DNA of 64,000 nt from Caenispirillum bisanense (lineage in GTDB: Bacteria; Pseudomonadota; Alphaproteobacteria; Rhodospirillales; Rhodospirillaceae): positions 31,735-95,734 of the forward strand of contig NZ_OCNJ01000013.1 in the NCBI RefSeq assembly GCF_900230255.1. Direction: 5' to 3'. The notes under the pieces are model-generated. The model worked only from the letters and a program-made list of their open reading frames with translations. It made no database searches and was not told where the DNA came from. Position numbers and translations under genes: made by a program. Of this stretch, positions 51,697 through 60,799 are shown piece by piece; position 1 is the first letter of the stretch; every line of letters starts with the position of its first letter.

Positions 51697-54600
51697 GGGG
51701 TGACCTGCAAGTCAAGCTTGTCCTGACGGCCGATGCAGCCCAGCTGCAGACCGGCCTGCGGCAGGCCGAGCAGGCCATGACCGGCACGGTCACCACCGCC
51801 CGCGACCTCGGCCGCCAGATGACCGAGGCCGGGCGTTCGGCCATCACCGCCTCCACCGGCATCACCACCGCCGCCACCGGGCTGGCCGGCATCGCGCGTG
51901 CCGGCGCCGCTGCTGCCGCCGGCCTCGGCCAAGCCGGTGCGGGCGTCGCCGGCGTCGGTGAGCAGGTCGATCGCATGTCGATCAGGGCCAGCGGCGCGCT
52001 TACTGCGCTGGTCGCCCATGCGCGGCAGGGCACCGGCGCCGTCGCCGCGGTCGCCCAGGCGGCCGCCGACGCCGCCAAGGCGGCCGAGGGCACCGGCATC
52101 CAGGCCGCCGGCGCCGTGCGGGCGGCGCTGGGCGATCTTCAGGGCTTTTCGGGTGCCGTGGCCGGTGCCGTCCGCGAGGTGGGGGCGGCTTCGGAAGTCT
52201 CGGCCGGACAGGCCTCCATGGCCCGCCAGATCGTCACCCGCAACATCATGGACATCGGTAACGTCGCCGTCGCCACCGGCGGCCACATCACGTCCATGCT
52301 GTCGCCCCTGCCCGACCTGTTCTACGGCCTCAGCCTGCAGGGCGGCCGCATGGCGGGTGTCTGGTCGGCCCTGGCCGGTCCCATGGGCCTGGTGCTGATG
52401 GTCGCGGCCGCTCTGGCGCCGGCGCTTATTGCGGGCAGCGAGGCCAGCGAGGCGGCAAGCCGCGCCGCCGACAGCTACGCTCGGGCGCAGGAGTCTGCGG
52501 GCCGCGTTACCGAGGACGCGGTCGGCAAGGTCGAGCGGCTGAAGCGGTCCTACCAGGAGCTATCAGCGGCGCAGCAGGATGCGGTTCAGGCGGACCTTCG
52601 CAAGCAGCTGGAGGCCGATCAGGCCGCGGCGGAGAAGGCGGCGCAAAGGTTCAAGGACGCCGCCCGCAGCCTGCTCGCCCCTTTGCGCGAGGCCATGCGG
52701 GATGCCGGCGACGGTGACGCGTTCAGCGGTCTGACTGCCCGTCTGCGGTCGGTGGTCGACGACGACGCCCTGGTGGCGGTGGAGCGCCTGCAGCTGGAGC
52801 TGCGGCAGCTGGCCGCGACAGCTGGCGGTGAGGTGGCGACCCAAGCCGCAGAGGCTGCCGACGGCGTGGCCGGTATGGGAGCCGAGCTACGGGCAGCCAA
52901 GGAACAGGCGGCACTCACTGCGGCACAGGTTGCGGAGCTGGACAACAAGCTCACTCCGGCTCAGGAGGCCCTGCTCTCGGCTGCCCGCGCCGGCACGGCA
53001 TTCCGCGAGGCCCTGCGGGACGTGACGACGGGCGCCGCCGAGGCACAGGCGGTGCTGGAAGCCTACCGCATCGGCGGCGAGGCGGCAGCGCGGGCGGCGG
53101 AGGATCTCAACCAGGCGCGCCGGCAGGCGGGTGAAGGAGCCACCCCGGAGGCCGTCGCCCAGCTGCGCGCGCAGATCGAGGCGGCGCGCCTGGCGCGCGA
53201 GGAAACCGACCGCCTGCGGGAGGCCGATCGAAAGGCCGTCGCCGAGGCCGAACGCGCCGCCCAGGACCGCAAGCGGGCCGCCGAGGAGTGGGAACGGCAG
53301 ATCGCCTCGCTGGTCGAGCGCTACGACCCGCTGACCGCCGCCCAGGTCGAGTTCGAGGCGAGCCTCACGCTCATCAACCAGGCGCTCGATCAGGGCCGTA
53401 TCTCCGGCGCCCAGTACGACGAGATGCTGGCCGGGATGGTCGACGCCTACGCCGAGGTGGTCGACGAGGCCGACATCCTCGGCCGGGCCCACGAGGAGAT
53501 CTCGCAGCGGCTCCGCGAGCAGCGGGAAGAGCTGGAACTGCGCCTCGCCTACGAGGGCGATACGACAGGCGAGCTGGAAGTGCAGCTGGAGCTGCTGCGC
53601 ATCCGCCGGCAGCTGGAAGCCGAGGGGGTCAAGGACGCCGCCGCCGTGGCCGCAGGCTACGAGGCCCAGGTCCGCGCCATCGTCGACGCCAACCGCGAAC
53701 TCGAGCGCGCCGCCCGCGAGCTGGCCACCCCCATCGGCCGGGCCTTTCAGGCGATGGCCGACGAGGTCGAGGACGGCTTCAAGGACGCGTTCAAGGATGC
53801 CTTCCGCGAGGGTGAGGGCGGCTTCAGGCGGCTCATGGACGGCTTCGAGAACATGTTCTTCGACATGCTGGCGGAGCTGGCCTACCAGGCGCTGGCCAAG
53901 CCGATCATCGTGCCGGTCATGCAGCAGGTGGGCGGCGCGCTGGGCCTATCGGAAGCGGCCACCAACAAGGCGCTGGGCGTCGAGGGCGGCGCGGGCGGGG
54001 GTGGCTTCGGCCTGCCCGGCATGGGCGGCAACGGCCTGTTCTCCGGCGACTTCTTCACCAAGCCGTGGCTGTCGGTCGGCGGCGGCGTGTCCTCCGTGAC
54101 GCAGATGACCTCGGCGGCCGGTGGACTGGCCCATGGCGCCGGTGTCGCCAGTGTGCCGGGCGGGATCGGCAACGCCGCCGGAGCGATCTCCACCACGTCC
54201 TCGGCGGCGGCGCCGGCGGCGTTTCAGTTCGGGGCCACTCAGGCCTTGGGCGCGGCCGGGACGCTGTTCTCCGCCTACAACTTCGCCAAGGACCCGAGCG
54301 TCGGGTCCGGCCTCGGCCTGCTCGGCAGCGGCGCGGCGCTCGCGTCCTCCATGTCGCCGGCGCTGGCCGCCATGGCGCCGTGGCTCGGCCCGGCGGGCAT
54401 CGCGCTGGCGGTGGCCGGCCCGCTGATCGGCAGCCTGTTCAAGAAGAAGCCGGCCAACCCGAGCATGGCCATCGGCATCAACGCCGACGGTTCCGGCGCG
54501 TTCGCCGCCGGCGGCGCGACCGCCAAGCACCTGAGCCTTGCCGAGGCGCAGGCCATGGGCGAGCCGATCGCCGCCGCCGTCAACCAGACCCTGCAGCAGT

Positions 54601-56549
54601 TGCTGCCGGGCGCGGTGGTCGCCGGCAGCCGCTACCACGCCCTCGGCTACGACCAGCGCAAGGGCGTCTATGCCGTCCACGACGAGAGCGGCATGGTGGC
54701 GGAGTACAAGGACCAGGCCCAGGCCGTGGCCGACCTGATCTTCCGCGTCATCAAGGGCGGCGACTATGCCGGCGTCGGCGAGGACATCGCGACCGCCGTG
54801 CGCAACTCGACGGCGGCGAACCTGCAGGAGCTGGCGGCCGACATCGCGTTCGTGCGCGGTCGCCACACCATGTTCGACGCCGCCGATGCGGTCGGCGCCC
54901 TAGAGGGGGCGACGCGGACCCTGGTCGACCAGTACGAGGCCGCCACGGCCAAGGCCGAGCAGCTGGGTGTCAGCACCGACAAGATGACCGTGTCGTTCCT
55001 CGGCGCGTTGACGCGCCTGGCCGAGCCCGAGGCCGTCACCGGCCCGTTCGAGGCGGCGGTCAACGACTGGCGCAAGGCCATGGCGCTGGCCACCGAAGCG
55101 GCCGCCGACGGCGCCGACCAGGTGGCGGCGGCCTGGGAGCGCGCCGGGGTGCGCCTGCGGGCCGGCATCGTCGAAAGCCTCGACCGCGAGATCCGTGGTC
55201 TCTCCGGCCTGGGATGGGTGGACGAGCTGCAGGACGTGCTCGACGCCGGCACCGCCCGCCGGCGCGATCTGACACGCGCCGGCATCGGTACCGACCGCGG
55301 CGAGGCCCTGACCCGCGCCCAGCTGCGCCAGGTTCTGGAGGGCCTCGACCTGGCGGAGCTGACGGCGGCGGCCGATCGCTTCGGCGGCGTCGTGGCCGAG
55401 GTGGCGGTCGAGGTCGCCGCCGCCGCCGAGCTGACCGACGTGCGCGAGCGCATGCTGGACGCCTACGGCCGGGAGGCCGCGGCGCTGGAGCAGCTCGAAA
55501 GCCGCTGGATGTCGACGGCCGCGAGCCTGCGGGAGGCCTGGGCGCGGAACCAGATCGGCGACCGCTCGCCGCTGGCGCCGGGGGCGCAGCTGGAGGAGGC
55601 GCGCCGCCTGTGGCTCGACGCCCTCGGCCGCTCGCGCTCGCCCGATGCCGAGGTCGCGCAAGCCGCCATGGCCGAGATGACCAGCCTCGGCCAGCAGTAT
55701 CTCGACGTCGCGCTGGCCAACCTCGGCGCCTCGGAGGCCTACTACGAGATCTGGCGCCAGGTGCAGGCGGAACTGCTGCGCGCCGGCGCCGTCGCCGAGG
55801 ACCAGGCCGCGATTTTGCGCGACCAGCGCCAGCTGATGCAGCAGCAGCTCACCGCCATGGGCGTGCTGACGGCGGCGACCGAACAGGGCTTCGCCCAGCT
55901 CGTGGCGGCATTCCAGGCGGCCGAGGCGGCACGGTCGGCGGCGGCCGCGGCCGCGGCCGCGGCGGCGGCGGCCGGAGGCGCTGGGGGTGCGGCCGGTGGC
56001 GGCGGCGGCGGTGCCGGGCCGGGCGTCCAGCCCATCATCGACGGCATCAACAGCGGCTCGGTGTCGGCCGGCTCGGTCCTCGACCGGGCGCAGGCCTACC
56101 TGAGCAACAACCCGGACGTCCGCGATGCCATCAACAATGGCACCTGGGGCAGCCAGTACTCCGGCGCCTCTGCCATCGAACTGGCCATGCACCACTACCG
56201 GGATCACGGTCAGTACGAGGGGCGCGGGTTCGAGACCGGCGGCGTCACGAGCCACGGCGAGATCGTCCGCGTCCACAACAACGAGCTGCTCTACACCGGC
56301 CCGTCGACGCGCGTCTTCAACGCCCAGGAGGCGGCGGAGATCCTCGGCGGCGGAAGACGCGACGACAGCGGCATGCAGCGCCAGGTGGCCATCCTGGTCT
56401 CGATGGTCGCCAACCTGACCGCCGAGGTCGCGGGCCTGCGCGACGACACCGGCCGCCACCACACCGAGGCCCAGACCGTCCGCCGGCGCACCGCCGACGA
56501 CCTGGCGCTCACCACCGCCGGTCTGGCGCCGGCGGGAGGCCGCCGATGA
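51693..56549 (+). CDS. Tape measure protein (1618 aa)
   Basis: The longest gene in the window. The helical protein sets tail length and starts with GTG overlapping the chaperone stop. It has extended coiled coils (about 300-650 and 1050-1420) and hydrophobic segments around 225-245 (MGLVLMVAAALAPALIAG) and 760-930. Near the end (about 1469-1515) is YLSNNPDV...HHYRDHGQYEGRGF. That is followed by ETGGVTSHGEIVRVHNNELLYTGPSTRVFNAQE, the typical tape-measure ending. The tail length predicted at about 1.5 angstrom per residue is about 240 nm. The NPDV motif also occurs in the host RTX gene. Confidence 0.93.
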   Translation: MRGDLQVKLVLTADAAQLQTGLRQAEQAMTGTVTTARDLGRQMTEAGRSAITASTGITTAATGLAGIARAGAAAAAGLGQAGAGVAGVGEQVDRMSIRASGALTALVAHARQGTGAVAAVAQAAADAAKAAEGTGIQAAGAVRAALGDLQGFSGAVAGAVREVGAASEVSAGQASMARQIVTRNIMDIGNVAVATGGHITSMLSPLPDLFYGLSLQGGRMAGVWSALAGPMGLVLMVAAALAPALIAGSEASEAASRAADSYARAQESAGRVTEDAVGKVERLKRSYQELSAAQQDAVQADLRKQLEADQAAAEKAAQRFKDAARSLLAPLREAMRDAGDGDAFSGLTARLRSVVDDDALVAVERLQLELRQLAATAGGEVATQAAEAADGVAGMGAELRAAKEQAALTAAQVAELDNKLTPAQEALLSAARAGTAFREALRDVTTGAAEAQAVLEAYRIGGEAAARAAEDLNQARRQAGEGATPEAVAQLRAQIEAARLAREETDRLREADRKAVAEAERAAQDRKRAAEEWERQIASLVERYDPLTAAQVEFEASLTLINQALDQGRISGAQYDEMLAGMVDAYAEVVDEADILGRAHEEISQRLREQREELELRLAYEGDTTGELEVQLELLRIRRQLEAEGVKDAAAVAAGYEAQVRAIVDANRELERAARELATPIGRAFQAMADEVEDGFKDAFKDAFREGEGGFRRLMDGFENMFFDMLAELAYQALAKPIIVPVMQQVGGALGLSEAATNKALGVEGGAGGGGFGLPGMGGNGLFSGDFFTKPWLSVGGGVSSVTQMTSAAGGLAHGAGVASVPGGIGNAAGAISTTSSAAAPAAFQFGATQALGAAGTLFSAYNFAKDPSVGSGLGLLGSGAALASSMSPALAAMAPWLGPAGIALAVAGPLIGSLFKKKPANPSMAIGINADGSGAFAAGGATAKHLSLAEAQAMGEPIAAAVNQTLQQLLPGAVVAGSRYHALGYDQRKGVYAVHDESGMVAEYKDQAQAVADLIFRVIKGGDYAGVGEDIATAVRNSTAANLQELAADIAFVRGRHTMFDAADAVGALEGATRTLVDQYEAATAKAEQLGVSTDKMTVSFLGALTRLAEPEAVTGPFEAAVNDWRKAMALATEAAADGADQVAAAWERAGVRLRAGIVESLDREIRGLSGLGWVDELQDVLDAGTARRRDLTRAGIGTDRGEALTRAQLRQVLEGLDLAELTAAADRFGGVVAEVAVEVAAAAELTDVRERMLDAYGREAAALEQLESRWMSTAASLREAWARNQIGDRSPLAPGAQLEEARRLWLDALGRSRSPDAEVAQAAMAEMTSLGQQYLDVALANLGASEAYYEIWRQVQAELLRAGAVAEDQAAILRDQRQLMQQQLTAMGVLTAATEQGFAQLVAAFQAAEAARSAAAAAAAAAAAAGGAGGAAGGGGGGAGPGVQPIIDGINSGSVSAGSVLDRAQAYLSNNPDVRDAINNGTWGSQYSGASAIELAMHHYRDHGQYEGRGFETGGVTSHGEIVRVHNNELLYTGPSTRVFNAQEAAEILGGGRRDDSGMQRQVAILVSMVANLTAEVAGLRDDTGRHHTEAQTVRRRTADDLALTTAGLAPAGGRR

Positions 56550-58096
56550 CCGCGCCCGCCACCTGGGACGATCTGGTTCGCGATCCGCGTGCCGAGCGGC
56601 GCTGGCTTGTCATCGCCCGCCCCTACGACCCGGACCTCGGCGCGACCGTGCCGCAGTACTGGTCGACCCACCCGCTGTTCACGCGCCCGATCGACGGCCT
56701 GGCCAACGTGCTGTTCGAGCCCCGCGTCAGCACGCCCCTGGCCCTGCGCGAGAGCGTCTTGAGCGGCAGCCGGGTGCGCGGCCTGACCGCCACCGACGCC
56801 GGCTACATCGGCCTGCGCAACGAGGACGGCGGCCTCCATGCCCTGCGGCACCTGGTGTGGCAGGGCTGGCCGGTGGAGGTGCGCATGGGCGCGGCCGGCT
56901 GGCACGTCGACCAGTACCAGACCGTCTACAGCGGCGTCATGGCCGACCTGGAAACGCGGAGCGAGGAAGCCCGCCTGATCCTGCGGGACAAGCGCCAGGC
57001 CCTTGAAGGCGCTGTCACCGCCGGCACCTTCTCGGGCACGCCCGGCGCCGACCTGACCGGCGGCCCGGCCGAGCTGACCGGCCGGGCCAAGCCGCTGCCG
57101 CTCGGCCGCTGCCTTGTCGAGCCCGTGCGCCTCGGGACCACGACCGAGGGCAAGGTGCGGCTGATGGTGTCCGGCCTGCCGGTCCACGACATCCCCGCCG
57201 CCTGGACCGGCGGCTACCCGCTGACCAAGGTGGCGGGCACGCCGGCGGAGGGCCAATACCGCGCCCTGCCCGAGATCGGCTGCATCGACCTCGGCGGGTC
57301 GAGCCTCAACACCGTCATCATCGCCGAGGTGCAGGGCGTGCTCGATCACACCGGCGCCTGGGCCTCCAGCGCTGCCCAGCTGATCGAGTGGGTGGCGCGC
57401 CGGCGCGGCCACACGGCCGCTGACCTGGACGCCGCCAGCCTGGCCGCCGCCCATGCCTTGCAGCCGGCCGAGATGAGCCTCTACAGCAGCGGCGAGGCCG
57501 ACGGCCTGCGCCTGGTCGGCCAGCTGGCGGCCGCCGCCGGCATGCTGGTCGGCCACGACCGCGCCGGCCGCCTCGGCCTCGACCGCCTGGAGCCGCCGGC
57601 GGCGGAGCCCGACGCCAGCTTCGGCGCGCACGAGATCCTGTCCATCCGCCAGGTCGCCACCACGCCGCCGCTGGCGGGCATCCGGCTGCCGTGCGCGCCC
57701 ACCTGGCGGACGCTGAGCGGCGGCGAGCTGGTGGCCGAGGCGACGGAGGCCATGCGCGCCCGCCTGTCGACCGCCTGGCGCTACGCCGAGGCGCCGGCGC
57801 CGGCCGCCACCCTGGCGGCCTGGCCGCTGGCGGAGGTCGAGACCTTCGACGACGGCGGCGGCTTTGCCACGGTGGCCGCCGCCGAGGCCGAGGCCGCCCG
57901 TCTGGCGCTGCTGCACGGCGTCGGCCGCGCGGCGTGGGAGGTGGAGGTGGCCAGCGAGGCGCCGCTCGCCCTGCGGCGCGCCGCCACCATCGGCCTCACC
58001 GATCCGCGCAGCGGCCTCGACGGGTGGCACGGGCGGCTGATCGGGCTGGCCGGGTCGCCCGGCGGCGGCACCCTGACCCTGACCGTGTGGGGCTGA
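56546..58096 (+). CDS. Tail-tip protein (516 aa)
   Basis: The product follows the tape measure and has a beta-rich layout (RRWLVIARPYDPDLGATVPQYWSTHPLFTRP; NVLFEPRVSTPLALRESVLSGSRVRGLTATDAGYIGLRNEDGGLHALRHLVWQGWPVEVRMGAAG). Such proteins form the distal tail/hub region in siphovirus-type Mu-like phages. The specific role is inferred from position. It overlaps the tape measure by 4 bp. Confidence 0.7.
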   Translation: MTAPATWDDLVRDPRAERRWLVIARPYDPDLGATVPQYWSTHPLFTRPIDGLANVLFEPRVSTPLALRESVLSGSRVRGLTATDAGYIGLRNEDGGLHALRHLVWQGWPVEVRMGAAGWHVDQYQTVYSGVMADLETRSEEARLILRDKRQALEGAVTAGTFSGTPGADLTGGPAELTGRAKPLPLGRCLVEPVRLGTTTEGKVRLMVSGLPVHDIPAAWTGGYPLTKVAGTPAEGQYRALPEIGCIDLGGSSLNTVIIAEVQGVLDHTGAWASSAAQLIEWVARRRGHTAADLDAASLAAAHALQPAEMSLYSSGEADGLRLVGQLAAAAGMLVGHDRAGRLGLDRLEPPAAEPDASFGAHEILSIRQVATTPPLAGIRLPCAPTWRTLSGGELVAEATEAMRARLSTAWRYAEAPAPAATLAAWPLAEVETFDDGGGFATVAAAEAEAARLALLHGVGRAAWEVEVASEAPLALRRAATIGLTDPRSGLDGWHGRLIGLAGSPGGGTLTLTVWG

Positions 58097-58099
58097 CCC

Positions 58100-58960
58100 A
58101 TGGCGCTCTCCACGGCCCATCACCTGCTTCTCAGCTGGCAGTCGTTCTGCGACGGCGCCGACGTCGACTGGTCGGCCTCGACCGGCTTCCTGGCCGGGGC
58201 GCCGGCGTCGCGGCTCGCTGATCACCGCCTGTGGCGCGCCGCCCGCACCAGCGGCCTGACCGCCGAGATCGTGTGGTACCGCGCGCGGCCCATGGCCATC
58301 AGCATGATCGCGTTGCTCGGCCACAGCTTGAGCGAGCGCGGCACCTGGTCGGTCGAGTGCGCCTCGCAGGCCGACTTCTCCGACGCCGAGACCGTGCTGC
58401 CCGAGGAGCTGATCTGGCCGCAGACCGTGCCCTTCGGGAGCCGGCCGTGGGGCGAATGGCCCTGGAATGGCCGCGAGCTGACCCCGGGCGGCAACAAGGG
58501 CCTCGCCCTGTTCGAGGCCCGCTATCGCAGCTGGTGGCGCGTGCGGATCGACGACACGCGGCGCACCGACGGCGTGACGTGGCTCGACCTCGGCCGGCTG
58601 ATCGCCGACAGCCCCTTCCGGCCCCGCCGCAACATCGCGCTGGGGTGGGAGATCGGCGTCAACTCCGACACCCAGCGCCGGCGGTCCCGCGGCGGCACCC
58701 TGTGGGCCGAGGCCGGGCCGTCCTGGAGCGAGCTGGTCATGGATCTGGCCGACCTGACGCGCGACGAGGCCATGACCTACGGCCTCGACGTCGACCGCCT
58801 GGTCGGCACGCACACCAACGTGCTGGCCATCGTCGACCCGGCCGACGTCGGCAACCGCCACCGGCTGGCCGTGTACGGCCCGCTGGACAAGCTGAGCCGG
58901 ATCTCCAACCCGCAGCAGCTCCGGTACCGCAAAACCATCAGCATCATCGAGGACCTGTAA
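58100..58960 (+). CDS. Tail protein of unknown role (286 aa)
   Basis: The product has Trp-rich patterns (LLLSWQSFCDGADVDWSASTGFLAG; WPQTVPFGSRPWGEWPWNGRELTPGGNKGLALFEARYRSWWRVRIDD) and ends in LDKLSRISNPQQLRYRKTISIIEDL. It resembles no family I can name but sits in the tail-tip block. It shares its stop region with the next start. Confidence 0.65.
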   Translation: MALSTAHHLLLSWQSFCDGADVDWSASTGFLAGAPASRLADHRLWRAARTSGLTAEIVWYRARPMAISMIALLGHSLSERGTWSVECASQADFSDAETVLPEELIWPQTVPFGSRPWGEWPWNGRELTPGGNKGLALFEARYRSWWRVRIDDTRRTDGVTWLDLGRLIADSPFRPRRNIALGWEIGVNSDTQRRRSRGGTLWAEAGPSWSELVMDLADLTRDEAMTYGLDVDRLVGTHTNVLAIVDPADVGNRHRLAVYGPLDKLSRISNPQQLRYRKTISIIEDL

Positions 58961-59682
58961 TGGGCACCGTCAGCTTCACCAACGACGACGAGAGCGTCAC
59001 GACGCTGTCCGATGCCGAGATGTTCGGCGCCGACGGCAAGGGCTTCTTCACCGAGGACAAGCCGGTGAACGGCGTGACCTATGGCCGATTCCTGGCGGCC
59101 TGCGCCATGGCCATCGCCTCGGCCGCCCGCGCCGCCGCCGGCGCCGGCAACGCCGTCGACCAGGCGGCGGCCGCGGACCTCGCCCGGGCCGCCGCCGAGG
59201 CCGCGGCGCTGGCCGCCAACGCCGCGAAGCTTTTGGCGCAGCAGGCGGTGCTCGATGCCGGGGCGCAGGTGGCACTGGCGGTGGAGGAGGCCGACCGGGC
59301 GGAGCTGGCGGCGAACAGCGTGACCGGCTCGACGGTGCCGGATCCGGCGCCGGACAACGCGGCAATGGTCGCCTACTCGACCGGCTCGGCGGTGACGTGG
59401 GCGCGCGGGTCGTCGGCGGCCGTAATCCCCGTCGCCGCCGACGTGCTGTTGATGGATGGCCTGGCGTACCGCCTGACGGCCGCGGCGCCGGTGACGGTGA
59501 CGTTGCCGGCCGACCCCGCCACCGGGGCGGCCGTGCGCCTCATCGACGCCGGGCTGGGGGTGACGCACACCGTCGCCCGCAACGGCCGAACCATCATGGG
59601 CGCGGCGGAGGATCTGGTGTTGGACGTGCCGGGTCTGGTGGTCGACGTCTGGTTCAACGGCGCCGACTGGCGTCTAGCCTGA
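58960..59682 (+). CDS. Tail protein with Ala-rich coiled stalk (240 aa)
   Basis: The N-terminal part (MGTVSFTNDDESVTTLSDAEMFGADGKGFFTEDKPVNGVTYGRFLAAC) is followed by a long alanine-rich helix (about 45-115) that looks like a trimeric stalk. A beta-rich end follows (TAAAPVTVTLPADPATGAAVRLIDAGLGVTHTVARNGRTIMGAAEDL). This end resembles fibre-attachment modules. It precedes the glycine-rich fibre. Confidence 0.65.
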   Translation: MGTVSFTNDDESVTTLSDAEMFGADGKGFFTEDKPVNGVTYGRFLAACAMAIASAARAAAGAGNAVDQAAAADLARAAAEAAALAANAAKLLAQQAVLDAGAQVALAVEEADRAELAANSVTGSTVPDPAPDNAAMVAYSTGSAVTWARGSSAAVIPVAADVLLMDGLAYRLTAAAPVTVTLPADPATGAAVRLIDAGLGVTHTVARNGRTIMGAAEDLVLDVPGLVVDVWFNGADWRLA

Positions 59683-59694
59683 GAGGGTATCTGA

Positions 59695-60402
59695 ATGGGC
59701 AACGTTTCGCAGTTTCTCGCCGACCGGCCGGCCGTCGTTGGCCGGGTGCTGGCAAACCGCCGCATGTGGCTTCGGGCGGGTAACTATACCTTCACGGTTC
59801 CTGCCAACGTCTATGAGCTGTGGGTGTACGTCTGGGGCGCCGGTGGTGGAGGGGCCACCAGTAACAACGGCGGCGCCGGTTGCGCGCGAGGCGGCGCCGG
59901 TGGTGGATACTCCTTCAAGCGGTGGGCAGTGCAGCCGGGCGACACCGTGACCATCACGGTCGGCGCGGGAGGTGTCGGCGCGGGGCCGGGTTCCGCCATG
60001 GTGAACGGGACGAACGGGGGTACGACGTCCGTCACCATCAACGGGGTTACGGTCCAGGCGACCGGCGGAGAGGGCGGTAAGCACACGCCGGCCGCCACTG
60101 TCGTCGGGGGTGTCGGGAGCGGGGGCGATGTGAACCGCTCGGGGGGCTCCACCACAGCCATGCTTGGGACGAGCCTCATTAACTGCGGGCAGGGGGGCGC
60201 TTCCTCGGGGTCGCCGTTCGGAAACGGCTTTCCGGGCGCAAACCTCGCCAACCTGAACTCGTCCGTTACTGGGGGGCTCGGCGGTGCAGGGTGGGGCGGC
60301 AGTGGCGGTGATCTGTGGAACACGGGGGGACGAACGGGCCGATTGCGACCGGCGGGGGCGGCGCTGATGGTGCGGCACCGCTCGTGCCCAACCCGTCTAT
60401 GA
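59695..60402 (+). CDS. Glycine-rich tail fibre, short (unshifted) product (235 aa)
   Basis: After an N-terminal adapter (NVSQFLADRPAVVGRVLANRRMWLRAGNYTFTVPANVYELWVYVWGAGGGG), the sequence becomes a glycine-rich repeat typical of receptor-binding phage fibres. At codon 211-212 the frame passes through a run of six G. The remaining 23 residues (RTGRLRPAGAALMVRHRSCP...) are unlike a fibre, while the -1 frame continues the Gly-rich pattern. The full fibre therefore needs a frameshift or a changed G-run. Confidence 0.8.
   Translation: MGNVSQFLADRPAVVGRVLANRRMWLRAGNYTFTVPANVYELWVYVWGAGGGGATSNNGGAGCARGGAGGGYSFKRWAVQPGDTVTITVGAGGVGAGPGSAMVNGTNGGTTSVTINGVTVQATGGEGGKHTPAATVVGGVGSGGDVNRSGGSTTAMLGTSLINCGQGGASSGSPFGNGFPGANLANLNSSVTGGLGGAGWGGSGGDLWNTGGRTGRLRPAGAALMVRHRSCPTRL
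60324..60330 (+). promoter_or_regulatory. G_GGG_GGA slippery heptamer / G6 tract in the fibre gene
   Basis: The codons ACG GGG GGA place a G_GGG_GGA heptamer in the correct phase for a -1 shift. After the shift the frame reads ACG AAC GGG CCG and stays open to 60788. A G6 tract can also change length during replication. Either would switch the fibre end. Confidence 0.7.
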
Positions 60403-60788
60403 GCACGCCGTATGTCGGCGGTGCTGGTGGCGGTGGAAAGGGCGGGGCTTCGCCTATCTCCGCCACGTCGAACCCCTACTTCCAAGCCGCGGGAACACCC
60501 GGCTGGGGCGATCCCTGGTGGCTGCCCGAGGACATCAACGGAGGGGGGGGTGCCGGGTCCAACGGCAGCTTGCCGGCTACCCCTGGGGGTCCGGGTGGTG
60601 GTGGCGGTGGTGGGTCTAGTTCGAACTACCCTGGCGCTCCTGGTGGCTTCGGCGGTGGTGGTGGCGGCGGGGCCGGCGCGCGGGGCGGTGACGGTGGTAC
60701 GGGCGGCGGCGGTGGTGGGTGTTACGCGCCATCTACCCATTCCCGCGCCGGCAACGGCGGTGACGGTGGCGTCATCGTCTATTTCTAA
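60330..60788 (+). CDS. Glycine-rich tail fibre, -1 frame continuation
   Basis: Read in the -1 frame after 60330, the product adds about 152 residues: TNGPIATGGGGADGAAPLVPNPSMSTPYVGGAGGGGKGG, then long (G)n blocks (GGPGGGGGGGSSSNYPGAPGGFGGGGGGGAGARGG) and the ending AGNGGDGGVIVYF, which is typical of a fibre C-terminus. Together with the upstream frame it makes a fibre of about 364 residues. No convincing independent start codon with a ribosome-binding site was found. Confidence 0.78.
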   Translation, partial: TNGPIATGGGGADGAAPLVPNPSMSTPYVGGAGGGGKGGASPISATSNPYFQAAGTPGWGDPWWLPEDINGGGGAGSNGSLPATPGGPGGGGGGGSSSNYPGAPGGFGGGGGGGAGARGGDGGTGGGGGGCYAPSTHSRAGNGGDGGVIVYF

Positions 60789-60799
60789 GGGAGTCGACC

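Noticed and set aside
60324..60330. Treating the fibre G6 tract as a simple sequencing error
   Set aside because: An error is possible, but the heptamer is in exact -1 phase and fits known slippery sites, so it is reported as an open question rather than corrected.
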